Shown here: one piece after another, positions 35,275 to 44,423 of the stretch
Numbering within the stretch: position 1 is the first letter of the stretch
How the letters are laid out: every line of letters starts with the position of its first letter
Source: an uncultured Clostridia bacterium
GTDB taxonomy: Bacteria > Bacillota > Clostridia > UBA1381 > UBA9506
Direction of reading: 5' to 3'
Assembly: GCA_944393605.1 (NCBI GenBank)
Contig: CALYAO010000087.1
Coordinates: 1 to 52,188 of the forward strand
Length of the DNA stretch: 52,188 nt
Translations under genes and position numbers: made by a program
The notes under the pieces: model-generated
Seen by the model: only the letters and a program-made list of their open reading frames with translations
What the model was told of the DNA's origin: nothing
The model's database searches: none

Positions 35275-35343
35275 TAGCCACGTGTAAAAGGCGCTGTTCA
35301 AATGCCCAGATGGGCTGCCTTTGGCAGTGAGCAAGGATGTGGA
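35275..35343 (+). ncRNA. Candidate L21 ribosomal-protein leader
   Basis: The ~85-base untranslated leader of rplU holds GCCCAGATGGGC and TGCCTTTGGCA hairpins flanked by AAAGGCGCTG and GTGAGC. The sequence GTGTAA...GGCGC..AAATGCCC..GGGC resembles the Firmicutes L21 leader as remembered; no alignment was possible. It would respond to free L21 or L27. Confidence 0.45.
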
Positions 35344-35356
35344 GGAGGTGCAGAAG

Positions 35357-35668
35357 ATGTACGCAATTTTTGAAACAGGCGGCAAGCAGTATCGTGTCCA
35401 GGAGGGCGATGTGCTGTTTGTCGAGAAGCTGGGCCAGGAGGAGAACGCGGCCGTGACCTTTGATAAGGTGCTGGCGGTTGGCGGCGAGTCGGGCCTTTCT
35501 GTGGGCGCTCCCTATGTGACGGGCGCATCGGTCAGCGCGAAGGTGCTGAAGAACGGGAAGCAAAAGAAGATCATTGTTTTTAAGTATAAGCCCAAAAAAG
35601 GCTATGCGAGAAAGCAGGGGCACAGACAGCCCTACACGAAGATTCAGATCGAAAAGATCAACGGCTGA
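35357..35668 (+). CDS. rplU: 50S ribosomal protein L21
   Basis: A 103-residue protein: [25 protein letters not shown], then [40 protein letters not shown], the conserved 23S rRNA-binding end. ATG 35357 follows GGAGGAGGTG; a longer frame from 35321 lies in the leader. It is the first gene of the rplU-prp-rpmA operon. Confidence 0.98.
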   Translation: MYAIFETGGKQYRVQEGDVLFVEKLGQEENAAVTFDKVLAVGGESGLSVGAPYVTGASVSAKVLKNGKQKKIIVFKYKPKKGYARKQGHRQPYTKIQIEKING

Positions 35669-35670
35669 CC

Positions 35671-36003
35671 ATGACAACGATTACGTTTGTAAGAAACCAG
35701 GCAGGCAAGATTGTGCACTTCATCGCAGAGGGGCACACCGCTTTTGCGGAAGCGGGTTCTGATATTGTCTGCGCCGCTGTGAGTGCGCTCACACTAGCCG
35801 CCATCAACGGGCTGACCGATGTGGTGGGTATCTCGGTTGGATACGAGGTGCGGGATGGATACGCGGAATGTGTCCTGCCCGATTCTCTCGGATCCCAAGA
35901 GGCATACGGGGCGCAGGTGCTGCTTGAGACGCTGTGGGTAAGCCTGTGTGATTTGGCCGCACAGCACAGCGCGTTTTTATCCATTCAGGAGCAGGAGGTG
36001 TAA
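35671..36003 (+). CDS. prp: Ribosomal-processing cysteine protease Prp
   Basis: A 110-residue protease with the catalytic pair H22 (EGHTAF) and C34 (SDIVCAAVSAL). It removes the N-terminal extension of L27, encoded next to it. It starts two bases after the rplU stop. Normal family length. Confidence 0.95.
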   Translation: MTTITFVRNQAGKIVHFIAEGHTAFAEAGSDIVCAAVSALTLAAINGLTDVVGISVGYEVRDGYAECVLPDSLGSQEAYGAQVLLETLWVSLCDLAAQHSAFLSIQEQEV

Positions 36004-36006
36004 CAC

Positions 36007-36285
36007 ATGATTTCCATGAATATCCAGTTATTCGCACATAAAAAGGGTGTTGGTAGCACCAAGAACGGCCGGGACAGCGAAGCGAAGCGCCTGGGCGTTA
36101 AGAAGGGGGATGGCCAGGCTGTTTTGGCCGGCAACATCATCGTCCGTCAGCGGGGCACCAAGATCCATCCGGGCGAGAACGTCGGCAAGGGCGGGGATGA
36201 TACCCTGTTTGCCCTCATCGACGGCAAGGTGAAGTTCGAGCGCAAGGGCCGCGATAAAAAGCAGGTCAGCGTATACGCTTCCTAA
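36007..36285 (+). CDS. rpmA: 50S ribosomal protein L27, with Prp-cleaved N-terminal extension
   Basis: A 92-residue protein. The first ten residues, [10 protein letters not shown], are the extension cut by Prp after the FA pair; the mature protein starts [20 protein letters not shown], whose N-terminus reaches the peptidyl-transferase centre. AGGAGGTG precedes the ATG. The gene often following in Firmicutes, obgE, is absent; two terminators follow instead. Confidence 0.98.
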   Translation: MISMNIQLFAHKKGVGSTKNGRDSEAKRLGVKKGDGQAVLAGNIIVRQRGTKIHPGENVGKGGDDTLFALIDGKVKFERKGRDKKQVSVYAS

Positions 36286-36297
36286 CCCCCAAACAGA

Positions 36298-36328
36298 CAA
36301 AGCAGGAACGGTTCGCTGTTCCTGCTTT
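36298..36328 (+). terminator. Terminator of the rplU-prp-rpmA operon
   Basis: Perfect arms AAAGCAGGAAC / GTTCCTGCTTT; the T tract is short (TTTATTG), which may explain why a second hairpin follows. Confidence 0.7.
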
Positions 36329-36341
36329 ATTGTTAGAAGTC

Positions 36342-36375
36342 AAAAAAGAGCGCCCTTATGGGCGCTCTTTTTTTT
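36342..36375. terminator. Bidirectional terminator between rpmA and the DUF4064 gene
   Basis: AAAAAAGAGCGCCC / GGGCGCTCTTTTTT with a four-base loop; strong in both directions. Confidence 0.9.
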
Positions 36376-36386
36376 GATATGTACAT

Positions 36387-36782
36387 TTACGCCACACCGG
36401 GCTTGGTCCCCACAATGGCCAGGATCGCACCGATCAGCACCGGAATCATGCAGAACGCTGCCAACATCGCGCCGAAGAGGGACGCAACCAGCATCGCACT
36501 GAGGATGGCTGCCAAAACAGAAACCACCAGCAGAATAATCCCCATCGCCTTGGTCTTCGCTCCGATGCACAGGGCACCAAACACAATGGCCAGAATAGAC
36601 AAAACCAATCCAGCGCTCCCCATGAGAAACGCCCGATTGACCAGCAACAGCATAACCATCGCCGGCTGCGCGCTGAGCACGTTAGCCCAAAAAGGCAGTA
36701 TCGTGATGGCCAGCGTCACAATGGCACAGATGAATCCCAGCGAACCGCCAATGAGCCCCAGGATGCCACCTGCTTTTTTCAT
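36387..36782 (-). CDS. DUF4064-type four-helix membrane protein
   Basis: A 131-residue hydrophobic protein with four membrane helices (about 5-30, 45-68, 72-95 and 100-125), starting MKKAGGILGLIGGSLGFICA, the pattern of small DUF4064 proteins. GGAGGG precedes the start at 36782; a longer upstream frame lacks a ribosome site. It follows a DUF4352 lipoprotein gene after 63 bases, probably on one transcript. Function unknown. Confidence 0.7.
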   Translation of the reverse strand: MKKAGGILGLIGGSLGFICAIVTLAITILPFWANVLSAQPAMVMLLLVNRAFLMGSAGLVLSILAIVFGALCIGAKTKAMGIILLVVSVLAAILSAMLVASLFGAMLAAFCMIPVLIGAILAIVGTKPGVA

Positions 36783-36845
36783 AAAATCCCTCCTAAAATC
36801 GCGCCAAAAATCCCTTTGGCACCATCCTAACCGCTCCAAGCCGCC

Positions 36846-37367
36846 CTATGCCACTTGGATTTCAACGGTTTCGTCCCCTTTTTGGGGCAATTTGTAACGC
36901 AGCACCAAATCCGAACTGCCAATGGGCTGCACAAAAACCACTGTTCCTTCCACCGTTTCTCCCGGCGCCAGCGTTCCGCCGTTTAAATGGGTATCCACAT
37001 CCACCATGCTGCTGGCCGGTTCCGTGACCTCCCCTGCGCCATTTTGCATCGTAAAGCCAAGCGTTCCATAATCCAGCAAATCTTTTCCCGTATTTGTGAG
37101 CCGGACGGTGACGATCACAAACTCGTCGCCCGCTTCGGGCGTCTCTTCTACGTTCCCGGCAGACCGTTCCACCTGCGTCACTACAAGGGTTCCGTTGTCA
37201 AAGATAATTTCCTCCCCGATGGACCAGATCTCCTTTGACGTCACATTCTGGCGGGAAGCAGAACTTTCCGGAGAGGGCGCAAGCCCCGACTGCCCCTCGC
37301 TGCACCCAAAGACCAACAGCACAGACGCAAACAGCATTCCCAGCAGCAATACCTTCCGTTTTAGCAC
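36846..37367 (-). CDS. DUF4352-domain lipoprotein
   Basis: A 173-residue exported lipoprotein. The signal peptide KRKVLLLGMLFASVLLVFGC ends in a lipobox (VFGC, cysteine near 21). After a serine-rich linker comes a DUF4352/Telomeric-repeat-like Ig fold with FVIVTVRLTNTGKDLLDYGTLGFTMQNGAG and GTLAPGETVEGTVVF. The start is GTG 37367, seven bases after GGAGGGG. Proteins of this type sit on the outer face of the membrane; the role is unknown. Confidence 0.8.
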   Translation of the reverse strand: MLKRKVLLLGMLFASVLLVFGCSEGQSGLAPSPESSASRQNVTSKEIWSIGEEIIFDNGTLVVTQVERSAGNVEETPEAGDEFVIVTVRLTNTGKDLLDYGTLGFTMQNGAGEVTEPASSMVDVDTHLNGGTLAPGETVEGTVVFVQPIGSSDLVLRYKLPQKGDETVEIQVA

Positions 37368-37411
37368 AGGCAGTCCCCTCCTTTTCCACAAAATCACTTC
37401 CCTACTCTAGT

Positions 37412-37514
37412 ATCTTACCATATTCCACGCATTTATGCAAACCAATTTTTTGCTCCCAATTGCAAAAAAATACACATGAAATTGGTTTGCAGCCGCCAAA
37501 CAATATGATACAAT
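37412..37514. promoter_or_regulatory. Divergent promoters built on a perfect 13-base inverted repeat
   Basis: TGCAAACCAATTT (37436-37448) and AAATTGGTTTGCA (37479-37491) are exact inverted copies 30 bases apart, with a second nested pair TTTTTTGC / GCAAAAAA between them. The left arm carries the -35 (TTGCAT, 37435-37440) of a minus promoter whose -10 is TAAGAT (37412-37417, spacer 17); the right arm carries the -35 (TTGCAG, 37487-37492) of a plus promoter with TACAAT (37509-37514, spacer 16). Confidence 0.65.
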
Positions 37515-37535
37515 ACCAACATGGGAGGAATGATC

Positions 37536-37856
37536 ATGACATTTTTTGAGCAGGTATATGAGGTCTTAAAACAGGTCCCGCCCGGCAAAGTTACGACCTA
37601 CGGCACCATTGCGCGCCTGTGTGGTCGTCCGCGGTGCAGCCGTGCCGTCGGGTATGCGCTCCACGTCAACCCACAGCCCGGCGTCATCCCCTGCCACCGC
37701 GTGGTAAACCGCTTCGGATATTTAAGCGGCGGATTCGCATTTGGCGGCATTGATGTCCAAAAGCAGCTGCTGGAACAGGAGCACGTTGCAGTAAACGCGG
37801 ATTACCGCGTGGACCTCGCCAAATACGGCTGGATGATTCCAAACCAGAAGGCATAA
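37536..37856 (+). CDS. MGMT-family protein (methylated-DNA cysteine methyltransferase domain)
   Basis: A 106-residue protein that consists only of the DNA-binding/active-site domain of O6-alkylguanine transferases: GKVTTYGTIARLCGRPRCSRAVGYAL is the helix-turn-helix with the arginine finger (SRAVG), and PGVIPCHRVV holds the acceptor cysteine. The usual N-terminal domain is missing, as in the small alkyltransferase-like proteins, but unlike ATL proteins (which have W in place of C) the cysteine is kept. ATG 37536 follows GGGAGG. copA starts 45 bases later. Confidence 0.85.
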   Translation: MTFFEQVYEVLKQVPPGKVTTYGTIARLCGRPRCSRAVGYALHVNPQPGVIPCHRVVNRFGYLSGGFAFGGIDVQKQLLEQEHVAVNADYRVDLAKYGWMIPNQKA

Positions 37857-37872
37857 AGCGGCCCAGAGATAC

Positions 37873-37905
37873 CCATACTAACCACAAGGGAGGTGGGTAG
37901 TATGG
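37873..37905 (+). repeat. Hairpin presenting the copA ribosome site
   Basis: CCATACTAACCAC (37873-37885) and GTGGGTAGTATGG (37893-37905) are inverted with one mismatch. The seven-base loop is AAGGGAG, the ribosome site, and the copA ATG (37902-37904) is inside the right arm. Confidence 0.6.
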
Positions 37906-40166
37906 AACAAACCAAACAAGTCCGCCTGGCAATTGGCGGCATGAGCTGCGCGGCCTGCGCCGCGGCCTGCGAACGGGCACTGGCCCACGTGGACGGCGTG
38001 CTGGCGGCAACGGTCAACATCGCGACCAACCGCGCAAACATCACGGCAGCAGCGGATCTGGAGGAGACCGTGCTGATCCAGGCGGTGCAACAGGCGGGAT
38101 ACACCGCGGAGATGGCCCAAAGCGCAGAGGAGGAGGAAGCCAAAAGCCGATTTTCCCTGCCCGAGCTCATCGTCGGGTTGGTTTGCGGCTTTTTGGTGCT
38201 CTATATCGGCATGTCCCACATGTTCGCCTTCCAGCTGTGGCTGCCTGCCTTTTTGTCGCCCGACCTGCACCCCGTTCGGTTCGCGCTCGCGCAGCTGATC
38301 CTTACCATCCCCGTGCTGTTTGTGGGGCGGCGTTTTTTTCTAAATGGCATCCGAAATCTCATCCGGCTCCATCCCAACATGGACAGCCTGGTTGCGCTGG
38401 GAACCGCCAGCGCCCTGCTGTACAGCCTATATATCACCTGGGAAATTCTTACATCCGATGTTACACATGCTGTGCACCTGGTGCACAGTCTATACTATGA
38501 GTCCGCGGCTGTGGTGCTATCCCTCGTGACGCTGGGCAAATTCCTGGAGGAACGCAGCAAGCATGCCGCCCACAGGGCCATCCGTTCGCTGGTGTCCATG
38601 CTCCCTTCGGAGGCGTTTGTGGAACGAGATGGCGCAGAAGTCAAACTGCCCGCCAAGGAGGTACAAAAAGGGGATATTGTCCTCCTGAAACCGGGCGCAC
38701 GCATCCCGGTGGATGGCGAGGTGCTGTCGGGTACCAGCTATGTGGATGAATCCATGCTGACGGGGGAGAGCCTGCCTGTGCTCAAGGAGCCGGGCGGCAC
38801 CGTCTCGGGCGGCACCATCTGCAAAGATGGCCTGCTCCGCGTCCGTGCCACCTCGGTGGGCAATGACACCGCCATCGCCCAGGTGTTAAAGCTGGTCACT
38901 GACGCGCAAGACCGCAAGGCCCCCGTCGCACGGCTGGCAGATACCATCTCGGGCATCTTTGTGCCGGCCGTGACGGTCATCGCGGTAGCCGCCGTTATTC
39001 TCTGGGCCGTCGCGGGACAGGACGCGGCCTTTCTGCTCAACGTCTTTGTAAGCGTGCTGGTGGTCGCCTGCCCCTGTGCGCTGGGGCTTGCCACCCCCAT
39101 CGCCGTTATGGTGGGCACAGGCCGGGGTGCTTCCCTCGGCATCCTCTACCGCGGCGGGGATGTGGTGGAAAAGGCCAGCCAGGTGGACACCGTGCTGTTT
39201 GACAAAACCGGCACCATCACGGAAGGCAGGCTGCGGGTGGACAGCGTTCAGGCCATCGGGCGCCAAACCGAACGGGAGGTGGTCCGGCTGTGTGCAGGCG
39301 CGGAACAGGGCTCCATGCACCCCATCGCCGGCGCCGTTATCCTGCATGCACAGGCGCTGGAGCTGGACATCCCGGCCGCAGAGGGCGCCACCACCATCCC
39401 AGGCCGCGGCGTGATCGCGGAAGTGGACGGACACGAGGTGGTGGCAGGAACGCCCGCTCTCTTGCACGACCAACACATCCCATTTGATGCCCTGCCGGCA
39501 CTGCCCGGCGGCAAAACCTCCCTCTGCCTGGCGGTGGACGGTGTGCTCTCCGGGGTCATCACGCTGTCCGACACCATCCGAAAGGACAGCCGGCAAGCCG
39601 TTGCCCGCCTCGCCCAGGAAGGCATTTCGGCCGCCATGATCACGGGGGACAACGAGTCCGCCGCACAGGCCATCGCCGCGCAAGCAGGCATCGGCCGATA
39701 CATGGCACAGGTGCTCCCCGCCGACAAATCAGAGGAGGTAGAACGCCTCAAGGCCGAAGGCCGCTCCGTTGCCATGGTGGGGGACGGCATCAACGACGCC
39801 CCGGCGCTGGCCGCTGCCGACGTTGGCATCAGCGTATACGGCGGCACCGATGTCGCTGCTGAAAGCGCGGGCATCCTCCTGATGCGGGATGACCTGCTTT
39901 CGGTGGTAGACGCTCTGCGCCTGTCCCGCGCAACCATGCGTGTCATCCGCCAAAACCTGTTCTGGGCCTTCCTGTACAACAGCATCGGCATTCCCATTGC
40001 CGCAGGTGTCTTGTACCCGGCCTTCGGCATCCTGCTCTCCCCTGCGTTTGCGGGCGCGGCAATGGCGTTGTCATCGGTGAGTGTGGTGCTCAATTCCCTC
40101 AAGCTGTACCGGGTAAAGCCCATAGCAGAACAAAACTTGGCACAGGAGACGCCAACAGGTCGATAA
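37902..40166 (+). CDS. copA: Copper-exporting P1B-type ATPase
   Basis: A 754-residue pump. One heavy-metal-binding domain (residues ~5-72) has GMSCAAC (C16, C19). The actuator TGES, the membrane metal site CPC in [13 protein letters not shown], the phosphorylation motif DKTGTIT, the histidine-proline SMHPIAGA and the hinge [10 protein letters not shown] are all intact. The helix-7 and -8 motifs YNSIGIP and [15 protein letters not shown] are those of Cu+ pumps. ATG 37902 is placed nine bases after GGGAG; the GTG at 37893 overlaps that site. It follows an MGMT-type gene. No CsoR or CopZ gene is next to it. Confidence 0.95.
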   Translation: MEQTKQVRLAIGGMSCAACAAACERALAHVDGVLAATVNIATNRANITAAADLEETVLIQAVQQAGYTAEMAQSAEEEEAKSRFSLPELIVGLVCGFLVLYIGMSHMFAFQLWLPAFLSPDLHPVRFALAQLILTIPVLFVGRRFFLNGIRNLIRLHPNMDSLVALGTASALLYSLYITWEILTSDVTHAVHLVHSLYYESAAVVLSLVTLGKFLEERSKHAAHRAIRSLVSMLPSEAFVERDGAEVKLPAKEVQKGDIVLLKPGARIPVDGEVLSGTSYVDESMLTGESLPVLKEPGGTVSGGTICKDGLLRVRATSVGNDTAIAQVLKLVTDAQDRKAPVARLADTISGIFVPAVTVIAVAAVILWAVAGQDAAFLLNVFVSVLVVACPCALGLATPIAVMVGTGRGASLGILYRGGDVVEKASQVDTVLFDKTGTITEGRLRVDSVQAIGRQTEREVVRLCAGAEQGSMHPIAGAVILHAQALELDIPAAEGATTIPGRGVIAEVDGHEVVAGTPALLHDQHIPFDALPALPGGKTSLCLAVDGVLSGVITLSDTIRKDSRQAVARLAQEGISAAMITGDNESAAQAIAAQAGIGRYMAQVLPADKSEEVERLKAEGRSVAMVGDGINDAPALAAADVGISVYGGTDVAAESAGILLMRDDLLSVVDALRLSRATMRVIRQNLFWAFLYNSIGIPIAAGVLYPAFGILLSPAFAGAAMALSSVSVVLNSLKLYRVKPIAEQNLAQETPTGR

Positions 40167-40372
40167 CACCCATCTACCCCATGGCATCGTCCAAACGGCA
40201 GGCATGCCATACACCCAAACGGTAAGCATACTGCCAAAAAACAGGCCGCTTTGCTGCTCACAGTGCGCGCACCACCGGGCCGTGCCGGCGTGTATGAACG
40301 TGATCGCCATCCAGCCGAAACGCTTTGTCCCGTCCAATTTTAAATACCAGACAGCGAGAGGGCATCACAATC

Positions 40373-40402
40373 AAAAAAAGCCGGGGTATCACCCGGCTTT
40401 TT
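40373..40402. terminator. Bidirectional terminator between copA and the sugar nucleotidyltransferase gene
   Basis: AAAAAGCCGGG / CCCGGCTTTTT with a GTATCA-type loop. The 200 bases between copA and this hairpin show no gene. Confidence 0.85.
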
Positions 40403-40403
40403 G

Positions 40404-42782
40404 TCATTCCATCAGCTTTTTCACGCGCTCCGCAAAATCCGCACACAGCTCCGCAGCATATTCCTCACAGCTGCTCTCGCTCACGATGTGACAGGTCGCA
40501 TCCGCCTGGTCGGGCAGGATGAGCACCCATCCATTGTCATACCGCACCCGGATGCCGTCGGTGAGGTCCACATTCTCACATTGACTCAACAGGCCGCTGA
40601 CCACCTTCCCCTTCTTGGCATTGGGACAGGTGATATCCACCTTGCGCTTGTACAGCTGGGGCAGCAGCTCGGTGAGCCCTGACAGTTTCAGATCGTTATA
40701 GTGTAAAAATTCCATCATCCGCACGACCGACAGCCCTTTATCAAATAGGAGCGCATACAAAAGGCCGTTCACGCCGCCGTCATACCGTGCCAACGTCTGC
40801 ATAAAGTCCTTGACGCGGATCACGCTGCAGTCCAGCTCCCGGGCCACATAGTTCACAAGGTCGGACACATGGGGCGGGACATATACCGTCGATTTTGGAT
40901 AGGCGGTCATGGCGATGAGAACGGCAATGGCAAAGAATACATCGTCTGACAGCAGGCGGCCCTGCTCATCCACGTAGACCGGTTGGGCGCCATCCCGCAG
41001 GATCACGCCGAAATCCATCCCATCCCCCACCACCGTACTCCCAACCAGCTCCGCATCGGGCACATAGGAAAAGCGTGCCCCCAGTGCGGTCGCAATCTTG
41101 TCGAGGACCTCCTCCATGCGCGGATCCGAAAGATACAGCGCCGCCCGGTATCCCAGCCGTTTGACGGTTGCGGTGTCCAGCACATACTTGATATACAAAT
41201 CGGTCGCGCCGCGCAGCGTCACAGGCTCATACAGCCCCGAACGCCCATAGCGAACATAGTCCTCCCGCGCATAGCTGTTCGCCAGTTTGCGCTGATGGTC
41301 CCTGCCCAAATCCGCGCCGTTTTCATCCAAAAAGGTGATGCCGACCCCCGCGCCATCCGCATGGAGGTACACGCCGCCGTCCAGGCCAAAGGCGTGCACG
41401 GCAAACCGCGCCGCCTCCTCGGTGGCCTCCCCGCAGTGGTACATGGCGGCGCCGGTGGACATGAGCCCCGCCGCCGCTGCCGCCGCCAGCATGGCGCTTT
41501 CCGCATCCCCGCCATGCAGAATGCCCAGCTTGCTCCCCGCAGGCAGGGTGGCGGCATAGGCCTCCGCCAGCCGCAGAACCACCTCGGGCGTGATGTCCAC
41601 ATTCAGCTCCCCATGCATCTGCGCGTGTGCGAACAGATCACCGCCATACCGCTCCCCGCTCACCAGGTTGGCCCGGAGGGCAACCCCCGCCGCAAGCGTC
41701 TTGTTGTTCCAAACCTTCACGCCGGGGTTCACGGATGCCTCCCGGCCCAGAGCGGTCCCTTCTCCCACGGCTGCGCCGTCCAGCACCCGCGCACCTTCCG
41801 CCAGCGTGCACCCGCTGCACAAAACCGCCTGGCGGACGGCGGCACGGTCTCCCACCGTGACGCCATCCCACAGGACCGATCCCTCCACCCTTGCTGCCTG
41901 CCCAATTTCACAGTTGTCCCCGATGACGCTGTATGCCTCCACCTGGGCGCCCGGGCCAATCACCACATTCTTGCCCAGAAAGACGGGCCGGCCCAGCCGG
42001 GCATCCCTGCCCACCGTAACCTTGCCTTGGGTGTATACGCCATCCCCTGTGGTGACGCCGCCAAAGGGCAGGTCCACCCTGCCGTCCAGCAGGTCGCGGT
42101 GGCACTGGCGGTATGCCCCCAAATCCCCGATGTCACACCAATACCTGTCCGTTACGTAGCCATAGATGGGCATATCCTGTTCCATCATGCGGGGGAACAG
42201 GTCCCGGCTGAAATCAAAGAGCTCCCCTTGAGGCACCAGCGCAAGCACGTCGGGCTCTAGGATGTAGATGCCCGTGTTGACCGTGTTGCTCAGGACCTCA
42301 CTCCAGCCCGGTTTTTCCAAAAAGCGCGTGATGCGCCCCGCGTCATCCGTCACCGCAACGCCATACTCCAGCGGAACCTCCACCGGTTTGAGCACGATGG
42401 TGGCCTTCGCCCCCTTCGCATGGTGATATGCGACCGCCGCAGCGAGGTCCACATCGGTCACTGCGTCCCCCGAGAGCACCAAAAAGGTGTCATGGATATC
42501 GCTTGCCGCCTGACGGACGCCGCCCGCCGTCCCCAGCGGCGTCTTCTCCTCGTAGTAGCGCATTTGGACGCCCAGCCGTGCGCCGTCCCCAAAATACTCC
42601 CGAATCTTGTGGGGCAGAAACCCGAGCGTGACGCCAATCTCCGTCACGCCATGCCGCTTTAGCAGTGCCACGCTGTATTCCATCGCCGGTTTCCCCAACA
42701 CAGGCACCATGGGTTTGGGCAGGCTGCATGTGAGCGGACGCAGCCGCGTTCCCTCTCCGCCTGCCATGATGATCGCTTGCAT
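40404..42782 (-). CDS. Sugar-phosphate nucleotidyltransferase / phosphomannomutase-like fusion protein
   Basis: A 792-residue, three-part protein. Residues ~1-230 are an NTP-transferase (MAGGEGTRLRPLT, 6-18; LVLSGDAVTD; the metal aspartates are present). Residues ~245-370 are left-handed beta-helix hexapeptide repeats. Residues ~375-790 follow the phosphohexomutase fold, but where an active enzyme has the catalytic serine loop (TASHNP) this one reads GGVYLHADGAG, so the mutase half is probably catalytically dead. Similar fusions in Firmicutes and Actinobacteria are annotated as mannose-1-phosphate guanylyltransferases, likely for cell-surface glycans. AGGAGG precedes ATG 42782. Confidence 0.88.
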   Translation of the reverse strand: MQAIIMAGGEGTRLRPLTCSLPKPMVPVLGKPAMEYSVALLKRHGVTEIGVTLGFLPHKIREYFGDGARLGVQMRYYEEKTPLGTAGGVRQAASDIHDTFLVLSGDAVTDVDLAAAVAYHHAKGAKATIVLKPVEVPLEYGVAVTDDAGRITRFLEKPGWSEVLSNTVNTGIYILEPDVLALVPQGELFDFSRDLFPRMMEQDMPIYGYVTDRYWCDIGDLGAYRQCHRDLLDGRVDLPFGGVTTGDGVYTQGKVTVGRDARLGRPVFLGKNVVIGPGAQVEAYSVIGDNCEIGQAARVEGSVLWDGVTVGDRAAVRQAVLCSGCTLAEGARVLDGAAVGEGTALGREASVNPGVKVWNNKTLAAGVALRANLVSGERYGGDLFAHAQMHGELNVDITPEVVLRLAEAYAATLPAGSKLGILHGGDAESAMLAAAAAAGLMSTGAAMYHCGEATEEAARFAVHAFGLDGGVYLHADGAGVGITFLDENGADLGRDHQRKLANSYAREDYVRYGRSGLYEPVTLRGATDLYIKYVLDTATVKRLGYRAALYLSDPRMEEVLDKIATALGARFSYVPDAELVGSTVVGDGMDFGVILRDGAQPVYVDEQGRLLSDDVFFAIAVLIAMTAYPKSTVYVPPHVSDLVNYVARELDCSVIRVKDFMQTLARYDGGVNGLLYALLFDKGLSVVRMMEFLHYNDLKLSGLTELLPQLYKRKVDITCPNAKKGKVVSGLLSQCENVDLTDGIRVRYDNGWVLILPDQADATCHIVSESSCEEYAAELCADFAERVKKLME

Positions 42783-42945
42783 GCCTATTGTCCTCCTTCA
42801 TCCAGTTCTACCAGATATTGTTTCCCCGCACATCCCGAAATATACGAGCTGTGCCGGACATGCAGCCACAGCGGCATGCATACCGCGCCGCAAGCTGGGC
42901 ATGCTACCATTGACAGCCAATCTTACAAAAAAGAAGGAGGATTCC

Positions 42946-43155
42946 ATGGAGCCGGATATCAAAATCACAACCTATGATCGTCTGCTTCGCGCATGGGAAA
43001 ACGCGACCGAACTGACCCGCGACTACCAGATGTATGCCAAACACACCGAGGACGATGAGACGCTAAAGAAGCTGTTCTATGAATTCGCGGAAGATGAGGG
43101 CATGCATGCCGCACAGCTGCGGGAGCAGCTGGCGCGGTACCAAAGCAGGCGGTAA
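42946..43155 (+). CDS. Small ferritin-like helical protein
   Basis: A 69-residue, all-helical protein: DRLLRAWENATELTRDYQMYAKHTEDDETLKKLFYEFAEDEGMHAAQLREQL. The spacing ExxxxxxxY and, in the second helix, AEDEGMHAAQL resemble one half of a ferritin-like four-helix bundle (the E-x-x-H metal motif), so a dimer could build a di-iron site; this is an inference. AGGAGG precedes the ATG at the normal distance. Followed by its own terminator. Confidence 0.65.
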   Translation: MEPDIKITTYDRLLRAWENATELTRDYQMYAKHTEDDETLKKLFYEFAEDEGMHAAQLREQLARYQSRR

Positions 43156-43161
43156 ATCCAG

Positions 43162-43202
43162 ACAGGCGGCGTTGCCAATTTGGCGGCGCCGCCTGTGTTT
43201 TT
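43162..43202 (+). terminator. Terminator of the ferritin-like gene
   Basis: ACAGGCGGCG (43162-43171) pairs with CGCCGCCTGT (43187-43196), followed by GTTTTT. Confidence 0.8.
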
Positions 43203-43323
43203 CCCCATTTTGCCCGAAAAACCCTCGTTTTTTGTGGGATATGCTGTTCCACGTGCCAAAGAGGCCGTCTCACCGCCCGACATGCGCCTTCTCATTCATT
43301 TTTGCTTCATCTCAAAAAAATAC

Positions 43324-43358
43324 TTGCATTTTTATGCGTTTGGTTGTATAATAATACA
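43324..43358 (+). promoter_or_regulatory. argC promoter with candidate ARG box
   Basis: TTGCAT (43324-43329) and TATAAT (43347-43352), spacer 17. The inverted repeat TGTAT-AATA-ATACA (43345-43358) covers the -10, the same position and almost the same sequence as at the nadK-argR promoter. Confidence 0.7.
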
Positions 43359-43385
43359 CAGTTTTGACAGAGAGGTGGAACGGAC

Positions 43386-44423
43386 ATGATTCGAGTAGGG
43401 GTTTTAGGGGCAACCGGATACGCGGGCATCGAGCTGGTGCGCATCCTTTCAGCGCATCCCGCGGTCGAGCTGGCGCTGTTGGTCTCCCAGACGTTCAAAG
43501 GGCAAAAAATCAGCGATGTATACCAGAACCTGCGCGGGGTATGTGACATCGTTTGCGAAGAGCTGGATGCGGATGCGGCCGCCGAGCGGTGCGACGTGGT
43601 GTTCACTGCCCTGCCGCACGGGGCATCCAAAGAGATCATCCCCCAGCTGTATAAGCGCGGCCTGCGCGTCATCGACCTTTCGGGGGACTTCCGATATAAC
43701 GACCCGGCGGTCTATGAGGCCTGGTATGGCGAGGCACACTCCTCCCCCGAGCTGCTGGCCCAATCGGTATACGGCCTGCCTGAGCTGCACCGGGCGGAGA
43801 TCCAAAAAACCCGGCTGGTCGGCAACCCCGGCTGCTACACCACCTGTTCCATCCTGGGCCTCGCGCCCCTTGTGAAGCACGGCATGGTACACCTTGACAA
43901 CATCATCATAGATGCGAAGTCAGGCGTCACGGGTGCGGGCCGCGGCCTGGCGCTGGACTACCACTTCTGTGAGTGCACCGAGAACATGAAGGCATACAAA
44001 ATCGGCACCCACCGGCACACCTCCGAGATTGAACAGGAGTTGTCCCTGCTTGCAGGCCAGGACATCCGGCTCTCCTTCACGCCCCACCTGGTCCCCATGA
44101 AACGGGGCATCTTTGCGACGTGTTATGCGAATCTCAAGCAGCCCGCCAGCCAGGCGGAGCTGGTTAAGCTGTACCAGGACTTCTACCAGGACGAGTATTT
44201 CGTGCGGGTGTATGAGAGCGGCCTCCCCGAAACCAACCACGTTGCGGGCTCCAACTTTGTGGACATCGGGCTGGTGGTGGATGCCAGATTAAACCGCGTG
44301 GTGGTGTGCTCTGCCATCGATAACCTATACAAGGGTGCGGCGGGACAGGCCGTGCAGAATATGAACCTCCTGTTTGGATTGAACGAACGGGAAGGGATTG
44401 AAAAGGCGGGATTTTATCTATGA
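43386..44423 (+). CDS. argC: N-acetyl-gamma-glutamyl-phosphate reductase
   Basis: A 345-residue NADPH enzyme of arginine synthesis. The nucleotide loop is GATGYAG (8-14), the catalytic cysteine C150 lies in GNPGCYTT, and [10 protein letters not shown] holds the second active-site histidine. GAGAGGTGG precedes the ATG. It is followed at once by argB (ATGA overlap at 44420-44423). The rest of the pathway (argJ, argD, argF) is not in the window. Confidence 0.97.
   Translation: MIRVGVLGATGYAGIELVRILSAHPAVELALLVSQTFKGQKISDVYQNLRGVCDIVCEELDADAAAERCDVVFTALPHGASKEIIPQLYKRGLRVIDLSGDFRYNDPAVYEAWYGEAHSSPELLAQSVYGLPELHRAEIQKTRLVGNPGCYTTCSILGLAPLVKHGMVHLDNIIIDAKSGVTGAGRGLALDYHFCECTENMKAYKIGTHRHTSEIEQELSLLAGQDIRLSFTPHLVPMKRGIFATCYANLKQPASQAELVKLYQDFYQDEYFVRVYESGLPETNHVAGSNFVDIGLVVDARLNRVVVCSAIDNLYKGAAGQAVQNMNLLFGLNEREGIEKAGFYL

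Noticed and set aside
35156-35677. Minus-strand frame opposite rplU
   Set aside because: It covers the divergent promoters and the conserved L21 gene and has no recognisable product.
42783-42945. TTGACA at about 42911 as a promoter for the ferritin-like gene
   Set aside because: No -10 follows at 16-18 bases; the ribosome site and ATG are already there.
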